Shown here: positions 1-5,512 of the stretch, piece after piece
Position numbering within the stretch: the stretch's first letter is position 1
How the letters are laid out: the number at the start of each line of letters is the position of its first letter
Source: Deltaproteobacteria bacterium
Lineage (GTDB): Bacteria; Desulfobacterota; Desulfobacteria; Desulfobacterales; Desulfatirhabdiaceae
DNA length: 11,264 nucleotides
Assembly: GCA_021778975.1 (NCBI GenBank)
Contig: JAJYBO010000078.1
Coordinates: 1 to 11,264, forward strand
Direction: 5' to 3'
The notes under the pieces: model-generated
Told to the model about the DNA's origin: nothing
Database searches by the model: none
Seen by the model: only the letters and a program-made list of their open reading frames with translations
Position numbers and translations under genes: made by a program

Positions 1-1038
1 CATCTGACAGGCGGCCGGGTTGGCGGAAAGGATGCTGCCGTCCGGAACCGTGAATAAAATACCATCCAGCGAATTGTCATAGATGGATCGAAATTTTTCT
101 TCGCTGTCTTTCAAGGACTTTTCTCGCTGCAGTAAATCTTCCGTTTTCTTTCGAACGAGCGAGCGAAGCCGGACATTCCATATCCAGGCGCCCAGCAACA
201 GAATCAAAGCGCCACAAACCGCCGTGGACAGTAACCAGAAATGACGCTCCCAAAGGGATGGCGTGCGGCCATAACCTTTTCCCAGCCATTTTTGGCAGAT
301 CTTGTTCAATATTCCGGAGGCTCTGGCTTTATGAATTCCCTTGTTTAGAATGTCAATGAGAACCGCATGATTTGTATCGGACGCCATGCAGTTTTGGCCG
401 ACATAGAGCGGTTCGCCGATTTTTTTGATTTTATCCGTCAGCCGATTGCTGAAAATATCATACAGAACGATAGGGTCATCGCCGATGACGGCATCCGCCT
501 TGCCTGCGACGACCCCGTTCACGGCTTCCGAGAAGTTGCCGGTATTCAGCGCCTGAAAATGTATGTTTCGGGAGTCGAGAAACTCTTTGGCGTAATCTCC
601 CTGCTGGATGGCGATGATCTTGCCGTTCAGGTCATGGATATCTTTGATGTCTGTGCGTTCCGCCTTCACGAAGATGGAGGCCGGGACGTCAAAAAGAGGG
701 TCGGTGAATGCAAACTGTTTGCTGCGGTTGTCGCTGTAGAAAAGGCTGGTGAGAATATCCGCCCTGCCGGATAGAACAGCCTGCTGCGCCTGCTGAAACG
801 TCATATTGATCAGCACCGGCTTAAACCCTGCTTCAACGGCTATCCAGCGCACGACATCGAGCATCATGCCTTCATGCTGGCCATTGGCGTCCAGAAATTC
901 AAATGGCGGATACTGGCTCTGGCTGACAAAGACGATGGTGTTGTGCTGACGCAGATAGTCTTTTTCGGCGTCTGAAAGTGTGAGGGCGTAACATTTCGGC
1001 GCCGCCACCAAAAACAACGCGATGCAACAACGGAGCAT
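1..1038 (-). CDS. Sensor histidine kinase with solute-binding sensor domain (partial)
   Basis: The reading frame is open from an ATG at 1038 to the left edge (346 codons), so the kinase core lies outside the window. Residues 1-18 look like a signal peptide: a hydrophobic run ending in CYA before LTLSDAEKDYL. Residues about 20-240 resemble a family-3 periplasmic solute-binding domain (SBP_bac_3), with QYPPFEFLDANGQHEGMMLD, then LFDVPASIF and GKADAVIGDDPI. A single membrane segment follows at about 253-275 (FWLLSTAVCGALILLLGAWIW). After it come a charged linker and the start of a PAS domain (EKFRSIYDNSLDGILF, then SANPAACQM). The architecture matches BvgS-like kinases that sense an extracellular ligand; the ligand is unknown. 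It lies 43 bp downstream of the response regulator on the same strand and is probably its partner. No Shine-Dalgarno is visible at the ATG. An in-frame TTG at 1065 is an alternative start. Histidine kinase activity is inferred from the architecture and neighbour, since no H-box is visible. Confidence 0.8.
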   Translation of the reverse strand, partial: MLRCCIALFLVAAPKCYALTLSDAEKDYLRQHNTIVFVSQSQYPPFEFLDANGQHEGMMLDVVRWIAVEAGFKPVLINMTFQQAQQAVLSGRADILTSLFYSDNRSKQFAFTDPLFDVPASIFVKAERTDIKDIHDLNGKIIAIQQGDYAKEFLDSRNIHFQALNTGNFSEAVNGVVAGKADAVIGDDPIVLYDIFSNRLTDKIKKIGEPLYVGQNCMASDTNHAVLIDILNKGIHKARASGILNKICQKWLGKGYGRTPSLWERHFWLLSTAVCGALILLLGAWIWNVRLRSLVRKKTEDLLQREKSLKDSEEKFRSIYDNSLDGILFTVPDGSILSANPAACQM

Positions 1039-1081
1039 CAGGTCAACGAACGTGTCGAGGTGCAAACAGGTAGCTGTGGGA

Positions 1082-2476
1082 TCATTTGTATTCATCCGAG
1101 CGTACTCCGTATTTTTTCATGATCTGTTGCAGGGATTGGCGTTCAAGCCCGCAGTCAAGCGCCGCGCGGGTAACATTCCCCTCTGAACGCTCAAGGAGCT
1201 GGCGAAGATAACGGGTTGTAAATGAACTTAAAACCTGATGCTTGGCCTGGTGGTATGGAAGTGAATACAGAGAACTGTCCTGAAATTCACCAGATACCAT
1301 CGGAGCGCCGTCTTCGGAAACATCGGCGCTCAGTATTTCTCCGGACGACATCACCACCGCCCGCTGAATGGTATTGGCCAGTTCCCGAACGTTTCCGGGC
1401 CAGCGCCGAAGGGTCAGTTTTCGCAAAAAATCTTCGGAGATTCCCTTTAATGATTTGTCATAGAGCGCGGAAAAATGTTTGACAAAATGCTGAATCAGGA
1501 GGGGAATGTCTTCCTGGCGCTCCCGAAGCGCCGGCATATGCAGGTTGATCACATTCAGACGGTAATACAGGTCTTCTCGAAATTCTCGAGAAATCAGTTT
1601 CGCTTTCAGATCCTGATTGGTGGATGCGATCACACGGACATCCACCTGAACGGAACGGGTCTGTCCGAGGGGCTTGATCTGCTTGTCTTCCAACACTTGA
1701 AGCAGTTTGGTCTGAACAGAAAGAGGAATCTCTCCAATTTCATCCAAACAGATAGTGCCGCCCTCCGCGGCTCCGAACAATCCTTTTTTATCGTGAGTGG
1801 CATGGGTGAAAGCGCCTTTCTGATATCCGAACAACTCACTTTCCAGAATGTTTTCCGGCACCGTCGGGCAATTGACATGTACATAGGCGCTGGCGCTGCG
1901 TGAACTGAGCGCGTGAATGGCTCTGGCGGCCAGGTTTTTTCCGGTGCCGGATTCTCCGGTAATCAGAACCGTTACGTCGGTTTTGGAAATCATCTGGATG
2001 GTGTCATACACATTCTGCATGGCAGGACTGACGCCCACCAGATCGTGAAATGATTCTTCCTTTTGAATGCGTTGCCGAAGCTGGCGGTTTTCGCGAAGCA
2101 GGCGGCTGCGCTCGACACCCTTTTGAAGCACGCGTATGAGATCATCCTGCTCGAAAGGCTTGGTGATGAAATCATATGCGCCTTTTTTGATGGATTCCAC
2201 CGCAACTTCGATGACGCCGTACGCCGTCATCATTATGACGGTGAGCCAGGGATCCTGACGCCGCAATTGTTCGAGAAGTTGAATGCCGTCCATACCGGGC
2301 ATTCGGATATCCACCAGCGCAAGATCGAAACTCTCTTGTTGGAACAGCTCCAGCGCTGCGGCCGCGCTCGAAACGGTTTCGATGTCACATTCCATATGCA
2401 ACCGGACAGAGCGTTTTAAAAGGGCGAGCATGTCCGGTTCATCATCCACAATCACAAGTCTGAACTTCATGGGCAT
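1082..2476 (-). CDS. NtrC-family sigma-54-type response regulator
   Basis: 464 aa, the usual length for a three-domain NtrC/AtoC/ZraR-type regulator. A receiver domain (about 4-120) has the acidic pair D11/D12, phosphoacceptor D56 (LALVDIRMP), T84 and K106. The AAA+ domain (about 146-370) has Walker A GESGTGKN at 174-181, Walker B TICLDE at 241-246, the arginine-rich FREDLYYRLNV at 299-309 and sensor II WPGNVREL at 359-366. A Fis-type helix-turn-helix ends the protein (about 433-455, EGNVTRAALDCGLERQSLQQ). The loop that normally reads GAFTGA and contacts sigma-54 reads GAFTHA here (221-226, H225), so sigma-54 dependence should not be assumed. It is transcribed ahead of the sensor kinase as a two-gene unit and diverges from dnaA across the putative origin. 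The ATG at 2476 and a second ATG at 2470 (MKFRLVIVDDE) are both possible starts; neither has a clear ribosome binding site. Targets are unknown. Confidence 0.93.
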   Translation of the reverse strand: MPMKFRLVIVDDEPDMLALLKRSVRLHMECDIETVSSAAAALELFQQESFDLALVDIRMPGMDGIQLLEQLRRQDPWLTVIMMTAYGVIEVAVESIKKGAYDFITKPFEQDDLIRVLQKGVERSRLLRENRQLRQRIQKEESFHDLVGVSPAMQNVYDTIQMISKTDVTVLITGESGTGKNLAARAIHALSSRSASAYVHVNCPTVPENILESELFGYQKGAFTHATHDKKGLFGAAEGGTICLDEIGEIPLSVQTKLLQVLEDKQIKPLGQTRSVQVDVRVIASTNQDLKAKLISREFREDLYYRLNVINLHMPALRERQEDIPLLIQHFVKHFSALYDKSLKGISEDFLRKLTLRRWPGNVRELANTIQRAVVMSSGEILSADVSEDGAPMVSGEFQDSSLYSLPYHQAKHQVLSSFTTRYLRQLLERSEGNVTRAALDCGLERQSLQQIMKKYGVRSDEYK

Positions 2477-2629
2477 AATTAAAATATTCGGTATAGGGCG
2501 TCAAGCCGTTTCACCATGAATTTCCAAAACTTAATAGCCGAATTTTCAACCTGAACAATATAATCGGCAATTTTAACCGATATTCGGCGAAAACAGAAGA
2601 TATTCGAAGATTCATGAGATTTCAGAAAT

Positions 2630-2677
2630 TGTTGATAACTTGTTGATAACCTGAAATCTGCCTCAAATCGTTGATAA
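2630..2677 (-). promoter_or_regulatory. Cluster of three DnaA-box-like sites
   Basis: On the minus strand the sites read TTATCAACA (2630-2638), TTATCAACA (2641-2649) and TTATCAACG (2669-2677). They differ from the consensus TTATCCACA at position 6, and the third also at position 9. The first two start 11 bp apart, about one helical turn, so they lie on the same DNA face. The third starts 28 bp further on. Their common orientation and their place next to an AT-rich tract upstream of dnaA support DnaA binding for origin melting and dnaA autoregulation. Confidence 0.65.
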
Positions 2678-2781
2678 AAAATAGAGATTTTAAAAAGCTG
2701 TATATTAGGGCAGTTGTATTTTATTGTTAATTTTTATCTAATATATTCAATATTATAATATATGTTCACAATTTTTTGTCT

Positions 2782-2799
2782 GGCTGTTTAAAAACAGCC
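2782..2799. repeat. Perfect 8-bp inverted repeat in the origin region
   Basis: GGCTGTTT and AAACAGCC are separated by AA. Neither strand has a T-run immediately after the stem, so this is not a typical intrinsic terminator. It lies between the AT-rich tract and the candidate dnaA promoter, 11 bp upstream of the -35, a position that suits an operator or an origin protein site. No protein can be named. Confidence 0.5.
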
Positions 2800-2809
2800 G
2801 ATTCGATGA

Positions 2810-2838
2810 TTGACTGTTGGGGAAAGGTTGGGTAAAAC
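2810..2838 (+). promoter_or_regulatory. Candidate dnaA promoter
   Basis: TTGACT (2810-2815) matches the -35 consensus in five of six positions. After a 17-bp spacer, TAAAAC (2833-2838) matches the -10 in four of six. Transcription would start near 2845 and leave a dnaA leader of about 105 nt. Directly before the dnaA ATG only a weak AAGAG at 2933-2937 is seen, so there is no strong ribosome binding site. Confidence 0.4.
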
Positions 2839-2949
2839 AGCCCCTGCATGAACATGAAACTCTACATAAATCGGTAAAAATGCCGTATATCTGGTAACTG
2901 GCAATCACTGCACCCTCAACCCCTATCTTGTCCAAGAGCCTCAATATCT

Positions 2950-4293
2950 ATGGAATCTATCTGGAATACAACCAAGACGCTTATCAAAAATCGCATCCCC
3001 GGTCACAGCTATCGCATGTGGATTGAACCCGTGGTGTTCAAAAGGGCAGATGATAACGTTCTGGTGTTGTCATGTCCCAATCTTTTTTCGAAAAAACGGG
3101 TTCAGGAGCATTATGGCAATCTGATCGTCTCGGAAATACAGGAGGCATTGGGAAAACCCTGTCAGGTGGTTCTGGAGGTGGCTGACCAGAATACCGCCAG
3201 TCAGAGCCATCCGGAAATCAGTTATCAGAAACCGCTGTTTCCTCAGGCTGAAGCCCAGCCCTCCAGCGGAAGGTTTTTGAGAAGAGACTATACGTTTGAC
3301 CAGTTTGTTGTAGGCGGCAACAACGATTTTGCCTATTCCGCATCGCTGGCGCTGGCGTCTGGCAAAAAGAAGCAGCAGCATTCTCTTTTTCTGTTATCCA
3401 AAACCGGCATGGGAAAAAGCCATCTGACACAGGCGGTCGGCAATTATATCTTATCCGAAAATCCGTCGGAAAAAGTATATTATATTACGGCGGAGGATTT
3501 TTCAAACGAAATGGTTGCAGCGCTTCAGCATGACACCATTGGTGACTTCAAGAGAAAATACCGTTCCGGCTGCAATGTGCTGTTGTTAGACGACGTTCAT
3601 TATCTGAGCGGCAAAGAACGCACTCAGGTCGAACTGGCCATGACGCTGGATACGCTCTACGATGCGGGTAAGAAAATCATCTTTTCCAGTTGCTATCTTC
3701 CCGGAGAAATCCCCAGGCTCAACGACAAACTTCGGTCAAGGCTTTCTGGAGGACTCATCTCCGCCATTGATCCCCCCAATTTCAGAACCCGTATGCGAAT
3801 TCTTCAAAAGAAAGCGGCGGGATCCGGTATTCAGATGCCGAATGAGGTCACCCAGTATCTGGCCAGTGAATTGACAGAGAACGTGCGACAACTGGAAAGC
3901 GGTTTGATCGGGGTTACCGCCAAATCGTCTCTGCTGGGAATGCCTGTGAACATGAATCTGGCGGAGAGCGTCATTAGAAATATCGTTCGTCAACGAAAGC
4001 AGATTACGGTGGATGTTATCAAAAAGCTGGTGTGTCAGGAATTTCGTATTTCCCATCAGGATATCATATCCGCGTCCCGCCGGCAGGCGGTGGTCAGACC
4101 CCGTCAGATCGCCATCTATCTTTCGAGGCGATATACGGATTCGCCGCTTCAGGCCATCGGTAAGAGCTTTAACCGCTATCATGCCACGGTACTGCACTCC
4201 ATCAACGCCGTTGAAAAAGGCGTCCGGGAGAGTGTGGCGCTTCAGAAGCAGATAGACAATATTTGCCAAAAACTCGAGGAAAATGTTTGCTGA
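2950..4293 (+). CDS. dnaA: Chromosomal replication initiator protein DnaA
   Basis: 447 aa, normal for DnaA. Domain I (1-80) begins MESIWNTTKTLIKNRIPGHS and has the MWIEP block. A short linker follows, and the AAA+ domain starts near YTFDQFVVG (114-122). Walker A reads SKTGMGKS (150-157), with Ser where the first Gly is usual. Walker B is VLLLDD (210-215), sensor I lies near IIFSS (243-247), the Box VII arginine finger is R264 in NDKLRSRL, and sensor II is R313 in ENVRQLE. Domain IV (about 350-447) has the DNA-binding helix RYHATVLHSI (409-418), where most bacteria have RDHTTVLHA. DnaA oligomerises on DnaA boxes at oriC, melts DNA and helps load DnaB. The gene lies directly downstream of a putative origin with variant boxes. 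Identity is secure from domain order and the MWIEP and TVLHS blocks. The unusual residues may be clade traits or specific changes. Confidence 0.97.
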   Translation: MESIWNTTKTLIKNRIPGHSYRMWIEPVVFKRADDNVLVLSCPNLFSKKRVQEHYGNLIVSEIQEALGKPCQVVLEVADQNTASQSHPEISYQKPLFPQAEAQPSSGRFLRRDYTFDQFVVGGNNDFAYSASLALASGKKKQQHSLFLLSKTGMGKSHLTQAVGNYILSENPSEKVYYITAEDFSNEMVAALQHDTIGDFKRKYRSGCNVLLLDDVHYLSGKERTQVELAMTLDTLYDAGKKIIFSSCYLPGEIPRLNDKLRSRLSGGLISAIDPPNFRTRMRILQKKAAGSGIQMPNEVTQYLASELTENVRQLESGLIGVTAKSSLLGMPVNMNLAESVIRNIVRQRKQITVDVIKKLVCQEFRISHQDIISASRRQAVVRPRQIAIYLSRRYTDSPLQAIGKSFNRYHATVLHSINAVEKGVRESVALQKQIDNICQKLEENVC

Positions 4294-4307
4294 TAAAGAA
4301 AGAGAAT

Positions 4308-4382
4308 GGCGATATGCAAAAAATCGGTAACGAACAGGCCGGATTTCCAGCCTGTCATCCGATCTGATTTTGCATCATCGCC
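4308..4382. terminator. Large imperfect hairpin between convergent genes, probable bidirectional terminator
   Basis: The outer arms GGCGATATGCAAAA (4308-4321) and TTTTGCATCATCGCC (4368-4382) pair over 14 bp with one bulged base. Inside, ATCGG (4323-4327) pairs with CCGAT (4359-4363), and ACAGGC (4334-4339) with GCCTGT (4350-4355). The flanks are TTATTTATT on the plus side and, read on the minus strand, a T/C-rich ATTCTCTTTCTTTATC. Neither is a classic unbroken U-run. It fills the 93 bp between the ends of dnaA and the convergent small cysteine gene, where a terminator for both is expected. Confidence 0.6.
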
Positions 4383-4386
4383 TTAT

Positions 4387-4647
4387 TTATTGCAGTTTAT
4401 CGGAAACCATTCTGGCGTAAAACATTTCTTCCAGAATTTCGGACCGAATATGATGCTGGCTTTCGACAGCGCAACGCAGGCTGAGCGCGCAGTGTTTTTT
4501 GCACATTCGGTCGGCTACGTTGAATTCTTCCATACACCCCATGAAGTCTCCGGACAGTGCATCCAGAAAGTCATGATGGGGCTGCGCCTCTTTTTCCGCC
4601 GTTGCCTTCTCCGCTTTTGCGGAGGCCAATACCTTTTTTCTTTTCAT
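4387..4647 (-). CDS. Small four-cysteine protein of unknown function
   Basis: 86 aa from the ATG at 4647. AGGGGA lies 6 nt before this ATG and decides the start over an in-frame upstream ATG that would give 95 aa. The N-terminus is lysine- and alanine-rich (MKRKKVLASAKAEKATAEKE). The middle has four cysteines, C38, C49, C53 and C59, spaced C-x10-C-x3-C-x5-C (CKKHCALSLRC). The C-terminus looks helical (IRSEILEEMFYARMVSDKLQ). There is no signal peptide or membrane segment. The cysteine spacing could bind zinc or an iron-sulfur cluster, but that is inference. The gene starts 10 bp after the suhB-like stop codon, with its ribosome binding site overlapping that end, so the two are probably co-transcribed and perhaps translationally coupled. 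I do not recognise a named family. Confidence 0.75.
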   Translation of the reverse strand: MKRKKVLASAKAEKATAEKEAQPHHDFLDALSGDFMGCMEEFNVADRMCKKHCALSLRCAVESQHHIRSEILEEMFYARMVSDKLQ

Positions 4648-4657
4648 GAAAAATCCC

Positions 4658-5461
4658 CTAATGTGAAATGGCATTCTCTTGTTTATGCCGGTTTAACAGA
4701 TCGAGCATTTCCGTATGAATATGACCATTGGTTGCAAGAAGTTCCGATCCGAAAATGGAAAATGCCGTATTCGAAAAATCGGTAACACACGCGCCGGCCT
4801 CTAAGGCGATCCGAAAACCGGCGGCTGTATCCCAGGGTTTCAGGTTTTGTTCCCAGAAGCCGTCAAAACGGCCGCACGCGACAAAACACAGATCGAGCGA
4901 TGCGGATCCCAGACGGCGCACGCCTTGTGAGGCTCTCTGGCAGGCTAAAAAACGCGGCATGACCTCGTCGCTCACCTCTTTAAAATTATATGGGAATCCT
5001 GTGACAAGAAGGCTGTCTAACACGTTTTGAGCCTGGGAAACCCGAATGGGTCTGCCGTTGAGACAGGCGCCCTCATTTCGGACCGCCGTGAACAGCTCTC
5101 CGCTGACAGGGTTCAAGACAACCCCCACCTCGATGACGCCCTCCCGTTCGAACGCGATGGATACAGCGAACATCCCCAGTTGATGCGTAAAGTTGGTGGT
5201 GCCATCCAGCGGATCGATAATCCATCGGCATCCTGAGTTTTTACCATTGCCGCCGCTTTCTTCCGCCAGAATGGCGTGATCCGGAAACGCCTTGTGAATG
5301 GTTTCGATAACAATGCGTTCAGAGGCGATATCCGCTTCGGTCACCAGATCTATGACACCTTTGTGATGCGGCGCGGCAATATTGCCCAACCAGGAGCGCA
5401 GCACCTCGCCCGCCTTATAAGCAGCGCCTGTTCCAACTGCTTTGATACGTTCAAAATTCAT
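4658..5461 (-). CDS. suhB: Inositol-1-monophosphatase family protein (SuhB-like)
   Basis: 267 aa, the standard length. The family's metal and substrate motifs are present: VTEADIASE (40-48), the EE pair at 67-68 (AEES), WIIDPLDGTTNF (80-91, with D83 and D86) and LKPWDTAAG (207-215, D211). These Mg2+-dependent phosphatases hydrolyse inositol monophosphate and related sugar phosphates in the cytoplasm. In E. coli the homologue SuhB also takes part in rRNA antitermination and ribosome biogenesis, a role that would suit this ribosome and replication neighbourhood but cannot be shown here. The exact substrate is uncertain, since the family also includes fructose-1,6-bisphosphatase and PAP-phosphatase members. 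A weak GAAG precedes the ATG by 5 nt. It lies 51 bp after hflX and directly before the small cysteine gene, so it is likely part of one operon. Confidence 0.9.
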   Translation of the reverse strand: MNFERIKAVGTGAAYKAGEVLRSWLGNIAAPHHKGVIDLVTEADIASERIVIETIHKAFPDHAILAEESGGNGKNSGCRWIIDPLDGTTNFTHQLGMFAVSIAFEREGVIEVGVVLNPVSGELFTAVRNEGACLNGRPIRVSQAQNVLDSLLVTGFPYNFKEVSDEVMPRFLACQRASQGVRRLGSASLDLCFVACGRFDGFWEQNLKPWDTAAGFRIALEAGACVTDFSNTAFSIFGSELLATNGHIHTEMLDLLNRHKQENAISH

Positions 5462-5512
5462 GATATCTTCGCATATTCCCCTTTCAGAGAGAAGTCAATA
5501 TTTTTTGTACGG

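Larger units (their letters stand above)
2477..2949. other. Putative chromosomal replication origin (oriC)
   Basis: This 473-bp stretch between the divergent regulator gene and dnaA has no credible coding sequence. It is far more AT-rich than its surroundings and carries three DnaA-box-like 9-mers in one orientation. An AT-rich run follows at about 2671-2778 (with TTTTATTGTTAATTTTTATC and AATATTATAATATATG) that would suit a DNA unwinding element. Boxes, AT-rich tract and dnaA in this order is the common bacterial oriC arrangement. The left third (2484-2607) holds repeated ATATTCGG-type motifs, and a palindrome lies at 2782-2799. Origin function is inferred from content and position. A GC-skew switch, which would be decisive, cannot be assessed from this window. 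Confidence 0.65.

Noticed and set aside
2759..2771. TATGTTCACA as a fourth DnaA box
   Set aside because: It lacks the TTATN start of a DnaA box and does not match the other three sites.
2753..2944. 63-codon minus-strand open frame in the origin region
   Set aside because: The region is AT-rich with origin-like motifs, and the frame has no ribosome binding site or recognisable sequence.
3736..4269. 177-codon minus-strand open frame inside dnaA
   Set aside because: It lies wholly opposite the conserved AAA+ and domain IV coding sequence and shows no motif or start signal.
4320..4788. Repeated AAAAATCGGTAAC near 4320 and 4776
   Set aside because: One copy lies inside the suhB coding sequence and the match is only 13 bp with no related flanks, so it is probably coincidence.
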